Below the pieces are notes generated by a model, which worked only from the letters and a program-made list of their open reading frames with translations, had not been told where the DNA came from and made no database searches. DNA of 64,000 nucleotides from Alphaproteobacteria bacterium (GTDB taxonomy: Bacteria > Pseudomonadota > Alphaproteobacteria > Reyranellales > Reyranellaceae): positions 62,001-126,000 of the forward strand of contig JAFKFL010000013.1 in the NCBI GenBank assembly GCA_017308235.1. Direction: 5' to 3'. Positions 8,544-16,119 of this stretch are shown one piece after another; the first letter of the stretch is position 1; each line of letters opens with the position of its first letter. Position numbers and translations under genes: made by a program.

Positions 8544-8771
8544 TTAGAACACGAACAGGATCATGAAGGCGATGACCAGTGCGAACAGCGCGATCGCTTC
8601 CGTGAGCGCGAAGCCCAGGAGCACGTTGCCGAACACGCGGGGCGCGGCTTCCGGGTTGCGCAGGGCGCCCTGGACGAAGCTGCCGAAGATGTTGCCGATG
8701 CCGACGCCCACGCCGGCGAGGGCGATGGTGGCGAGGCCGGCGCCGATGAGCTTGGCTGCAGAAGCGTCCAT
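8544..8771 (-). CDS. atpE: F0F1 ATP synthase subunit c
   Basis: Proteolipid of the rotating c-ring, 75 residues. Two membrane helices are joined by the polar RNPEA loop at residues 39-43. The ion-binding carboxylate is Glu58 in the [10 protein letters not shown] motif. No sodium-site pattern is evident, so proton coupling is expected. It lies between atpB and the b' gene. Confidence 0.97.
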   Translation of the reverse strand: MDASAAKLIGAGLATIALAGVGVGIGNIFGSFVQGALRNPEAAPRVFGNVLLGFALTEAIALFALVIAFMILFVF

Positions 8772-8823
8772 TTGAACTGTCCTTTCGAAGTAAAGAGTCG
8801 TGTTGCGGTTGAAAGCGACGCCG

Positions 8824-9552
8824 TCAGTGACTCATGTGGATGGCGTCGTTGAGATAGAGGCAGGTCAGGATCGTGAACACGTAGGCCTGCAGGAAGGCGA
8901 TGATCAGCTCGAGGCCGGTGAGGGCGACGATAAAGGCGAGCGGCGCCCAGCCGGCCAGGATGCCCAGCATCACCACGAAGCCGCCGAACACCTTCAGCAT
9001 GGTGTGGCCGGCCAGCATGTTAGCGAACAGTCGGATCGAGAGGCTGAACGGACGCACGAAGTAGGAGATGACCTCGATCGGCACCAGGATGACCAGCAGC
9101 CAGGCCGGCACGCCCTTGGGCACGAAGAATTCCAGGAAATGCAAGCCGTGCCGGGCAAAACCGATGATCGTGACACCGATGAACACCACGATCGCCATCG
9201 AGAAGGTCACGATGATGTGGCTGGTCGGCGTGAACGAGTAGGGCACCAGGCCCAGCACGTTGCAGAACAGGATGAAGACGAAGAGCGTGAGGATGAAGGG
9301 GAAGTACTTCTTGCCGGCGTTGCCGACATTGTCGCGCACCATGCCGGCCACGAACTCATAACCGAGTTCGGCAACTGCCTGCAGGCGGCCCGGGACCAGC
9401 GCCCGCTGGCGCATGCCGTAGACGAAGAGAAGGGTGGCAAGGACGACGGCGATCGTCATCCAGAGAGCGGAATTGGTATAGGAAGCGTCGAGCGAACCGA
9501 TCCGTAGGTCGAGCAGTCGCTTGATCTCGAACTGCTCCATCGGGCTATGCAT
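8824..9552 (-). CDS. atpB: F0F1 ATP synthase subunit a
   Basis: Membrane stator subunit that forms the proton half-channels. It has 242 residues with five to six hydrophobic helices. The essential arginine is in the [13 protein letters not shown] motif near residue 175. ATG 9552 or the in-frame ATG 9540 could be the start; the conserved [10 protein letters not shown] segment begins at the latter. It is the second gene of the F0 operon. Confidence 0.96.
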   Translation of the reverse strand: MHSPMEQFEIKRLLDLRIGSLDASYTNSALWMTIAVVLATLLFVYGMRQRALVPGRLQAVAELGYEFVAGMVRDNVGNAGKKYFPFILTLFVFILFCNVLGLVPYSFTPTSHIIVTFSMAIVVFIGVTIIGFARHGLHFLEFFVPKGVPAWLLVILVPIEVISYFVRPFSLSIRLFANMLAGHTMLKVFGGFVVMLGILAGWAPLAFIVALTGLELIIAFLQAYVFTILTCLYLNDAIHMSH

Positions 9553-9598
9553 ATCGTCCCCACTCCCTCAGCGTCTGTACGGCCGCCTTGAACCGTCG

Positions 9599-9967
9599 TC
9601 AGGGCAGGCTGTTGCCGTTCCCCCTGGCCGCCTCCTCCGAGTAGGCCCGGATGGCGCGCCACGCATTGTTGACGCCAGCGGCGAAGCCCAGAAGAAGGCC
9701 CACCACCAACGAATACGGCGCCCAGCCCATCCAACGGTCGAGCCCGTAGCCAAGGAACCCCCCGACCAAAAGGCCCGCGATCATATCGACCATCACTCGA
9801 TAGGCAACGCCCGTCTGGCGGTGTGACACCCGCAAATCCAGCCTCGGCTCGTCCTTTGCCGGCCCACGCGCCTTCTTGAGACGCTCGTCCAACTCGTCGA
9901 TCCGCCGCCGGTCACCTTCCGGATCGGGTTCCCGATCTCGGCCGGCATTGCTCGATGGGGTATCCAT
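9599..9967 (-). CDS. atpI: AtpI-type ATP synthase assembly/ion-transport protein
   Basis: Small membrane protein, about 122 residues, that heads F0 operons and assists c-ring assembly. A charged N-terminal half precedes two hydrophobic helices separated by GYGLDRWMGWAPYS, which is typical of the AtpI/AtpZ family. I placed the start at ATG 9967 (MDTPSS), because a GGGAG lies upstream and the promoter at 10025-10053 then gives a leader of about 50 bases. GTG 10006 in the same frame would leave almost no leader. Confidence 0.85.
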   Translation of the reverse strand: MDTPSSNAGRDREPDPEGDRRRIDELDERLKKARGPAKDEPRLDLRVSHRQTGVAYRVMVDMIAGLLVGGFLGYGLDRWMGWAPYSLVVGLLLGFAAGVNNAWRAIRAYSEEAARGNGNSLP

Positions 9968-10024
9968 TTGCCTATGCTCCCGAACGTCGTCGCGATAACG
10001 CTTCACCGCCCGATTGCGCGCGGA

Positions 10025-10053
10025 TGTCTAGGGGGTCAAGGATACCCTGTCAA
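10025..10053 (-). promoter_or_regulatory. Sigma-70-type promoter of the F0 operon
   Basis: On the minus strand TTGACA (plus 10048-10053) and TAGACA (plus 10025-10030) are separated by exactly 17 bases. The predicted transcript starts near 10018 and runs into atpI-atpB-atpE-b'-atpF. The -35 is perfect; the -10 matches TATAAT at three key positions (TA at the start is conserved). Confidence 0.65.
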
Positions 10054-10094
10054 GGAACGGATTTCCTTTACCTCTCAAGTAGTTAAACCCCCGG

Positions 10095-12296
10095 TTAGGG
10101 CTTCATGACCGCGAACCTGGCGTCGCCATCGCGCACCACCTGCGGCACGAGATCGACCTCCCAGGCGAGATACTGGTGCATTGCCGCTTCGACATCCTCT
10201 TTGAAGTCGTATGGCCGGTACCAGACATCGGTCGGCGGATCGGCCATCCGCGCATGGCCGGTCTCGAGTGGCAGACCCGCGTCGCGCCAGCCCTTCATGC
10301 CGCTGGCCAGGATCGCAACCTCCACATTGCCGGCGACTTCTTTTGCTTCCGGCGCAGCAAGGGCTGCGATCTCGCCGTCCGGCGAAACGAGGACGATCCG
10401 AGTCGCTCCTGGCTGCTTCACGAGCATTTCAGGGATCGACTGAGCAAGACGCGCACGCACGGCGAACCACGCACCCGGTATGTGACCGTCGCGATATTTC
10501 AGACTGGTGTCGAGATCGATCACCAGCGTCGTGGCAAGCGACGCATTGAGTTTCGCCGGCATCACCGTCGCGGAAGCAGGCAATGTGAAGCCGCGAGGGA
10601 AGCGCGGCTCGGGCGTGGTCGTGAGCTCGCTCGCGGCGGGCTTGTGATCCAGCACGTAGGTCTCGGCCCAACCCATCTGCAGCAACCAATGCGCCGTCAT
10701 GGTCGCGCGCACGCCGTCGTTGTCGTGCAGGACGATCGTGGCATTGCGCGCGCCGACATATTGATCGGTCGATTGCACGAGCTGTCCGCCGGCGGCATGG
10801 CGGAAGCCCTTGAGGTGGCCTTGCGCATATTCCGAGGGATCGCGCACATCGAGGCGGTAGAGCGCTCCGCCTTTGGCTTCGAGCTGCCGGAGACCTGCAA
10901 TGTCGATCTTCCTGATATTCAGGCGCCGGGCGATCCTGCTCGCGGCAGATTGCGCAAACTTCGCCGCTTCGGGTCCCTGCGGTCCGAAGCTCTTGGTCTC
11001 GCCACGTGCGGGCTTCAATCCGGCGAGGTGCCAGCCCATGGTGCCGTTCTTCAGAGCCATCACCTTGTTGGGCAGTCCGGCATTGATCAGCGACTGCGCG
11101 CCGATGATCGATCGCGTGCGGCCGGCGCAGTTCACGACCACCAGTGTGTTCGGGTTGGGCGCGAAGTCCTTGACGCGATAGACGAGCTCCGCGCCCGGGC
11201 AGTCGATGCCGCCGGGGATCGACATGTTGTTGAACTCGGGCATCGGCCGGGAGTCGAGGATCACCAGGTCGGTCTTGGCATCGACCAGCTTCTGCAGATC
11301 CGAGGCGTCGATGCGCGGCGTGTCATTGTCGTGCTCGACCACCTCGCCAAAAGCCTTGCTCGGCACGTTCACGCCGGTGAAGACCTCGTAGCCCGCGTCG
11401 CGCCAGGCTTTCAGGCCGCCTCTCATGACGGCAACGTTGGTGTAGCCGAGCTTCGAAAGCCGCGCGGCGGCGCGATTGGCTCGACCGCTCCATTGCGGAT
11501 CTTGTGCCTCGTCGCCGCTGTCCATCAGGACGATGCGTGTGTGCGGATCGGGCAAAAGCGCAAGGGCCCGCGGCTCGAGCCGCGAAAGCGGGAGAGGGGT
11601 TGCGAACAGGGGATGGCCATTGATCGAGAAATCGCCTTCCTCGCGCACGTCGAAGAAGCCGAAGATCTCGCCTGACTTCAGCATCGCCTTGACCTGCTGC
11701 ACGGTGAGGAGCGGGGTCAGGATCTTGGCCTTGGCCATGAAGCGCTTGGCCGTCCCTGTAGCGAGATCGACGCTGAGGCGATCGGGCAGATGCTCGAGAC
11801 TGAGGCCATAGAAATGGAGATGAAGCGCATCGCCCGAGCCGGCCGGCGTTTCGATGTGATGGAAGTCATCGGGCAGGTAGGAGATGACGTCGCCGCGCCG
11901 CAGCGTCTTCTCCTTGGCCGGCGCCTCCCGGAGCTGCACCAGGTCGGCGCGGGCGCCGTTGTCCAGGCGGTCGTAGACGACGTTGCGCTCCGCACCATGG
12001 ACGCCCGCGATGATCGCCCAGGTCGTGTGATTGTGTGGCGGCACCTTCTTGCCCGCGCCACCCGTGGAGGCATAGAGCGCGAAGCGATGGTCGGGATCCT
12101 CGCTCAGGCGATAGATGCCGCCATCGGGACCGAGCGGGAACTCCGCCTGGGGAAAAAGCTCGGCGCGTCGCGCGAGTGACGCCAACAGGACGCCGATCTG
12201 GTCGAGCGTTGCACGGGTGACACCGTTCTTTTCAAGCCCGCGGGCCTGGTCGACAAGCTGCCGCACGGCGGCAGCGCGTTCCTGGTGTAAGCTCAT
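10095..12296 (-). CDS. Cysteine-dioxygenase-like cupin fused to four rhodanese domains
   Basis: A 733-residue fusion. Residues 1 to about 190 form a cysteine-dioxygenase-type cupin: metal ligands His88 and His90 (PPHNHTTW), His147 (DDFHHIE), and the HFYG segment at 161-164 that matches the HVYG tyrosine region of bacterial CDOs. Four rhodanese domains follow (about 196-308, 328-432, 464-560, 575-680). Only the second keeps the catalytic cysteine, Cys390, in a CAGRTRS loop; the equivalent positions in the others appear to be Ser260, Asn526 and Pro639. Start ATG 12296 has GGAGG upstream. It probably handles thiols or persulfides in the cytoplasm (no signal peptide). The exact reaction is unknown. 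Confidence 0.85.
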   Translation of the reverse strand: MSLHQERAAAVRQLVDQARGLEKNGVTRATLDQIGVLLASLARRAELFPQAEFPLGPDGGIYRLSEDPDHRFALYASTGGAGKKVPPHNHTTWAIIAGVHGAERNVVYDRLDNGARADLVQLREAPAKEKTLRRGDVISYLPDDFHHIETPAGSGDALHLHFYGLSLEHLPDRLSVDLATGTAKRFMAKAKILTPLLTVQQVKAMLKSGEIFGFFDVREEGDFSINGHPLFATPLPLSRLEPRALALLPDPHTRIVLMDSGDEAQDPQWSGRANRAAARLSKLGYTNVAVMRGGLKAWRDAGYEVFTGVNVPSKAFGEVVEHDNDTPRIDASDLQKLVDAKTDLVILDSRPMPEFNNMSIPGGIDCPGAELVYRVKDFAPNPNTLVVVNCAGRTRSIIGAQSLINAGLPNKVMALKNGTMGWHLAGLKPARGETKSFGPQGPEAAKFAQSAASRIARRLNIRKIDIAGLRQLEAKGGALYRLDVRDPSEYAQGHLKGFRHAAGGQLVQSTDQYVGARNATIVLHDNDGVRATMTAHWLLQMGWAETYVLDHKPAASELTTTPEPRFPRGFTLPASATVMPAKLNASLATTLVIDLDTSLKYRDGHIPGAWFAVRARLAQSIPEMLVKQPGATRIVLVSPDGEIAALAAPEAKEVAGNVEVAILASGMKGWRDAGLPLETGHARMADPPTDVWYRPYDFKEDVEAAMHQYLAWEVDLVPQVVRDGDARFAVMKP

Positions 12297-12369
12297 AAGC
12301 TCCTCCGGTTTGTATCAGTATAGCGAGCCCCTGCTTGTCGCCCTACGGCCCTCAAATTACCCTGCGAGC
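12297..12369. promoter_or_regulatory. Divergent promoter region
   Basis: This 73-base gap must drive both the minus-strand dioxygenase-rhodanese gene and the plus-strand transglycosylase. On the minus strand a TATACT -10-like hexamer lies at plus 12317-12322, with no good -35, and a strong GGAGGAG ribosome-binding site follows. I see no convincing plus-strand promoter. Confidence 0.35.
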
Positions 12370-14241
12370 ATGAAATCTCTTTTTCTTGCGGCTGCGATTG
12401 TGGCGATGAGCGGTCCCGCTGTCTCGGCGCTGGCCCAGACGGCCACCACACCGCCGCACCGGCCGCCGGCCGCGAAGTCCACCAAAGTCGCGGCCCGTGC
12501 GGCGGCCCACCCCTCGCCGCATGCCGCCGCGCGCCATAAGCCGGCCGCTGTCGTCCATCGCCCGGTATTCGTGCCGCCGCCGCCGGTCATCGAACTCGAC
12601 GAGATGGCGGTCAATCCCGACCTGCCGACAGTCCTCGACGCCGACACCCGCGAGCGTTACCGCCGTATTTTCCAGGATCAGGCCGCCGGTCGGTGGGCCG
12701 AGGCCGATGCGGAGATCGGCCGCCTCACTGACAAGACCTTGATGGGCTACGTCGGCGCCCAGCGCCTGCTGTCGCCGAGCTATTCCGCCCGGTACGAGCA
12801 GCTTGCCGCGTGGCTGCAGGACTATAACGACCATCCCGATGCGCCTGCGATCTACCGCCTCGCGATTGCCAAGCGGCCGCGCGGTGCGGGTGACGAGCTG
12901 ACCCCCTCCACCTTTGTCAACCAAGTCCAGCCGTCGCCGGCCTTTGCTGCCGCCCGCACCGTGACCGGTTCGGATGCTGCGGAAGCAGCGCAGCTTCGGG
13001 CGCGCCTGCAGCAGATGATCGACGACGGCGGTTTCAATGCTGCTTTCGCATTGCTCGACCGCAAGTCGACCGTCGATCTCCTGGGACCGCAGGAAGTCGA
13101 GCTATGGCGCGGCCGCGTTCGCACCCATGCCCTCGAGGCCGATTCCCAGCGCGGCGTGCAGGTTCCGGTCGAGATCAGCCTGCCACCCGACGCCAACTGG
13201 AATGCAGGGCTCGCAGCCTTCACAAGCGGCAATATGCCCGAGGCGGCGCGCCGCTTCGAAATGGTCGCCGATGCGCCGCCCGACCAGGCGTCATCTTGGA
13301 CGCTTTCGGCCGGCTCCTTCTGGGCCGCGCGGGCCAATCTGTTGGCGGGCAATCCGCAGAAGTTCGCGCCCTATCTCAAGCGCGCGGCCCTGCATGGACG
13401 CACCTTCTACGGGCTGATTGCTCAGAAGGCGCTCGGCATGAAGATCGCCGCCGACTGGAATCTGCCAGCAGTCGATCGGAAGGAGGCCGATCTTCTGCGC
13501 AACGACCGCACCGGGCATCGAGCGCTGGCCCTCCTGCAGCTTGGCGCTTCGACGGCGGCCAGCCGCGAACTGTTCGCGGCGTCACTCGATGCCGACCCAG
13601 GCTATATCACCGCCATCCTGTCGCTTTCGAACAAGGCGGTACTGCCGGCGCTCTCGGTTCGGGTCGCCAATGCGGCGTGGGACGCACGGCACAAGATCCA
13701 GGGCTATGACGGCGCGGCTTATCCGTTGCCGCCCTGGCAGCCGGCCAGCGGCTTCAGCCTGGATCGCGCGCTGATCTGGGGGTTCATGCGCCAGGAGTCG
13801 GCGTTCAACCCCAAGGCCCGTTCCAATGTCGGCGCGATGGGGCTGCTGCAGCTGATGCCGCGCACAGCGCAGATCGTGAGTAGCAAGTACGCGCCCGAGG
13901 CCGCGGGCGGCAATCCGTTTGATCCCCCGATCAATATGTCGCTCGGGCAGGCCTACATCGTCTCGCTGATGGGCGACGTCGACAACAACCTCGTCCGCAC
14001 CGCGGCGGCCTACAACGGCGGGCCAGGCAATGTGAGCCGCTGGGACAACTCGCTGAATGCTTCGGCCGATCCGCTGCTCTACGTCGCGTCGATCCCGCTC
14101 AACGAGACGCGCGACTTCGTGCAGCGCGTGCTGGCGAACTACTGGATGTACCAGATCCGGCTCGGCCAGCCGACGCCATCGCTCGACCAGATCGCCGCCC
14201 ACGAATGGCCGCGCTACACGTCCCAGGATTCGGCGCGTTGA
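12370..14241 (+). CDS. Soluble-type lytic murein transglycosylase
   Basis: Cleaves peptidoglycan glycan strands with formation of 1,6-anhydro-muropeptides in the periplasm. It has 623 residues: a Sec signal peptide (MKSLFLAAAIVAMSG, cleavage near ALAQ), an Ala/Pro/His-rich linker to about residue 70, a long helical superhelix (TPR-like U domain), and a C-terminal SLT domain. The catalytic acid is Glu476 in GFMRQESAFNP, followed by GAMGLLQLMP and AAYNGGPGNV motifs. The frame is open further upstream, but the signal peptide fixes ATG 12370 as the start. Confidence 0.92.
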   Translation: MKSLFLAAAIVAMSGPAVSALAQTATTPPHRPPAAKSTKVAARAAAHPSPHAAARHKPAAVVHRPVFVPPPPVIELDEMAVNPDLPTVLDADTRERYRRIFQDQAAGRWAEADAEIGRLTDKTLMGYVGAQRLLSPSYSARYEQLAAWLQDYNDHPDAPAIYRLAIAKRPRGAGDELTPSTFVNQVQPSPAFAAARTVTGSDAAEAAQLRARLQQMIDDGGFNAAFALLDRKSTVDLLGPQEVELWRGRVRTHALEADSQRGVQVPVEISLPPDANWNAGLAAFTSGNMPEAARRFEMVADAPPDQASSWTLSAGSFWAARANLLAGNPQKFAPYLKRAALHGRTFYGLIAQKALGMKIAADWNLPAVDRKEADLLRNDRTGHRALALLQLGASTAASRELFAASLDADPGYITAILSLSNKAVLPALSVRVANAAWDARHKIQGYDGAAYPLPPWQPASGFSLDRALIWGFMRQESAFNPKARSNVGAMGLLQLMPRTAQIVSSKYAPEAAGGNPFDPPINMSLGQAYIVSLMGDVDNNLVRTAAAYNGGPGNVSRWDNSLNASADPLLYVASIPLNETRDFVQRVLANYWMYQIRLGQPTPSLDQIAAHEWPRYTSQDSAR

Positions 14242-14300
14242 TCCGTCGATGCAGATGCTAGACTGATGGCGCGCATCGCTTTTCAGCGAGAGGCTGCCAA

Positions 14301-14912
14301 ATGAACACCGCCCGCTTGCGCCGCTTCATTGGAGACATGACCTCGCTCGTGGGCGGCGCCTGGCAAGACAAGGACGAGGCGGCCGTCATCGAGGTCGGGC
14401 AAAAACTGCTCGGCGACCTGGTGAGCCATGACGACTGGCTGCCGGAGAGCATGGCCAAGTGCCCACCGCACGGCTACGCGCAGAATCTCCTGTGGTGCGA
14501 TCCGTTCGAGCGCTTCTCCGTGGTGAGCTTCGTGTGGGCGCCCAGTGCCTGCACACCGGTCCACGATCATCAGATGTGGGGGCTCGTTGGCATGCTGCGC
14601 GGCTCGGAGACATCTCAGCGCTTTACTCGCGATCCTTCGACAGGCGCGCTGGTGATGGGAACGGCGACGACGCTGGCGCCTGGCGATGTCGAGGCGCTCA
14701 TCCCGGCCGCGGGGGACATTCATCGCGTGACGAATGCGCTCGGCGATTGCGGGTCGATCAGCATCCACGTCTATGGCGGCAACATCGGCGCGGTGCGGCG
14801 CCACACATTCGACCCCAAGACCGGCGAACCGAACCTCTTCGTGTCGGGCTATACGAACACGAGCGTTCCCAACTTTTGGGATCGCTCGGCTGAGGTCAGG
14901 GCCGAGTCCTAG
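14301..14912 (+). CDS. Cysteine dioxygenase-family (thiol dioxygenase) protein
   Basis: A 203-residue cupin of the cysteine dioxygenase type, which oxidises a small thiol to its sulfinate using non-haem iron and O2. The iron ligands are His88 and His90 (TPVHDHQMWG) and His141 (GDIHRV), with Tyr158 in the HVYGG motif. The mammalian crosslink cysteine is replaced by Gly, as in bacterial members. The substrate could be cysteine or 3-mercaptopropionate; sequence alone does not separate these. It is the second CDO-like cupin within 5 kb (see the fusion at 10095). SD GAGAGG lies upstream of the ATG. Confidence 0.85.
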   Translation: MNTARLRRFIGDMTSLVGGAWQDKDEAAVIEVGQKLLGDLVSHDDWLPESMAKCPPHGYAQNLLWCDPFERFSVVSFVWAPSACTPVHDHQMWGLVGMLRGSETSQRFTRDPSTGALVMGTATTLAPGDVEALIPAAGDIHRVTNALGDCGSISIHVYGGNIGAVRRHTFDPKTGEPNLFVSGYTNTSVPNFWDRSAEVRAES

Positions 14913-14939
14913 ACGATCCTGTCTTTGCTGCGCCGTGCC

Positions 14940-14969
14940 AGCATTAGCGCATCAGAATGCGCTAATGCT
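14940..14969. terminator. Perfect 13-bp hairpin between converging genes
   Basis: Arms 14940-14952 and 14957-14969 are exact reverse complements (AGCATTAGCGCAT), with a CAGA loop. The right arm contains the stop codon of the minus-strand cupin gene. Position and strength fit a shared, bidirectional transcript end for the dioxygenase and cupin genes. Neither side has a clear T-run, so it may instead protect 3' ends. Confidence 0.5.
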
Positions 14970-15435
14970 TGTGCGGATGCGGATGGGTCGGATCGACCCA
15001 GTAGACTTCTTCCGGCTTCTCGACCGGCGTGATGTCGATGTTGATCGCCACCGCTTCATTGTCGGAACGGACAAGAACGCATTCCAATGGCTCCGTGTCC
15101 GAGGCATTGATCTCCTGGTGCGGCACGTAGGGCGGCACGTAGATGAAGTCGCCGGGTCCGGCTTCGGCGACGAATTCAAGCTTTTCGCCCCAGCGCATGC
15201 GCGCCTTGCCTTTGACGACATAGATGACGCTTTCGAGGTGGCCATGGTGATGCGCGCCGGTCTTGGCGTGGGCATGGATCGTCACTGTGCCTGCCCAGAG
15301 CTTCTGCGCGCCCACGCGGGCATAATTGATCGCGGCGGCGCGGTTCATGCCCGGCGTTTGCGCGGTATTGGTGTCGAGCGAGCCTGCGGGAATGACCCGC
15401 ACGCCATCATGCTTCCAGTCGGTCATGCGCCTCAT
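14962..15435 (-). CDS. Small cupin-domain protein
   Basis: A 157-residue single-domain beta-barrel. Cupin motif 1 contains a His-rich metal site (GAHHHGHLESVIYVVKGK, near residues 60-78) and motif 2 is GPGDFIYVPPYVPHQEIN near residues 93-110. The C-terminus is His/Pro-rich (HPHPHKH), possibly an extra metal-binding tail. ATG 15435 or ATG 15426 may be the start; GAGG precedes the second at good spacing. No specific function can be assigned. It converges on the CDO-like gene and ends in the shared hairpin. Confidence 0.75.
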   Translation of the reverse strand: MRRMTDWKHDGVRVIPAGSLDTNTAQTPGMNRAAAINYARVGAQKLWAGTVTIHAHAKTGAHHHGHLESVIYVVKGKARMRWGEKLEFVAEAGPGDFIYVPPYVPHQEINASDTEPLECVLVRSDNEAVAINIDITPVEKPEEVYWVDPTHPHPHKH

Positions 15436-15484
15436 TTAGGCTCGGTGTCTCGCCTCGGCAAGCGAGGAACGTTAGGATGATCGC

Positions 15485-16033
15485 ATGAACAAAATTGATG
15501 AAACCAAGGCTTTCAAGCCGGTGAACATCGCCGTGCTCACGGTCTCCGATACGCGCACGCTCGATACAGACAAATCGGGCGACACACTGGTCGAGCGTAT
15601 CGCGCGCGACGGTCACGTGCTGGTCGATCGGGCCATCGTGACCGACGACATCGGCCTGATCCGCGCCCAGGTGAAGGAGTGGATCGACGATCCCAAAGTG
15701 GAGGCCGTGATCACGACCGGCGGCACCGGTGTTACCGGCCGCGATGTGACGCCCGAGGCTCTCGAAGGATTGTTCGAGAAGAAGATCGAAGGCTTCGGCG
15801 AGGTCTTCCGCTGGATCAGCTTCCAGAAGATCGGCACCTCGACCATGCAGTCGCGCGCGACGGCGGGTGTCGCCAATGCGACCTATATCTTCGCGCTGCC
15901 GGGCTCGACGGGCGCATGCAAGGACGGCTGGGACGACATCCTGCGCCACCAGCTCGATATCCGCTTTCGTCCCTGCAATTTCGCTGAGCTGATGCCGCGC
16001 CTGAACGAAGGCAAGACGCCTCGCAGTGGATAA
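15485..16033 (+). CDS. moaB: Molybdenum cofactor biosynthesis protein MoaB/MogA-type
   Basis: A 182-residue member of the molybdopterin-binding (MoCF) family that adenylylates molybdopterin before metal insertion. It shows the NIAVLTVSDTR start, the TTGGTGVTGRDVTPEAL motif near residues 79-95 and the ALPGST loop near residue 139, all typical. No other Moco gene is nearby, so it appears to be a standalone gene. Its neighbours do not reveal the molybdoenzyme. Confidence 0.9.
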   Translation: MNKIDETKAFKPVNIAVLTVSDTRTLDTDKSGDTLVERIARDGHVLVDRAIVTDDIGLIRAQVKEWIDDPKVEAVITTGGTGVTGRDVTPEALEGLFEKKIEGFGEVFRWISFQKIGTSTMQSRATAGVANATYIFALPGSTGACKDGWDDILRHQLDIRFRPCNFAELMPRLNEGKTPRSG

Positions 16034-16037
16034 GCAA

Positions 16038-16061
16038 TTCCTTGTGGTTCCGGACAAGGAA
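16038..16061. repeat. Short inverted repeat after moaB
   Basis: TTCCTTGT (16038-16045) and ACAAGGAA (16054-16061) are exact reverse complements around an 8-base loop. It begins five bases after the moaB stop and has no T-run. It may be a weak transcript-end structure or an operator; nothing more can be said. Confidence 0.35.
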
Positions 16062-16082
16062 GGACCGCATTCCCTAGCGGAT

Positions 16083-16104
16083 TGACTCGTTCCTGATTTG
16101 TTCT
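16083..16104 (+). promoter_or_regulatory. SOS-like LexA box with adjoining -35
   Basis: GTTC (16090-16093), seven bases, then GTTC (16101-16104) matches the alphaproteobacterial LexA operator GTTC-N7-GTTC. A TTGACT -35-like hexamer lies at 16083-16088, so the box would sit inside the promoter, 15 bases before the ATG of the radical SAM gene. The -10 is not convincing. By chance one would expect about two such motifs in a window of this size on both strands, so position is the main support. Confidence 0.5.
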
Positions 16105-16119
16105 CAAAGTCATCGGATC

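Noticed and set aside
12370-14241. Lytic transglycosylase as part of a secretion system or phage
   Set aside because: It has the full soluble-type architecture with a Sec signal, and no secretion or phage genes are near.
16038-16061. Terminator after moaB
   Set aside because: The stem is short with an 8-base loop and no T-run; kept only as an inverted repeat.
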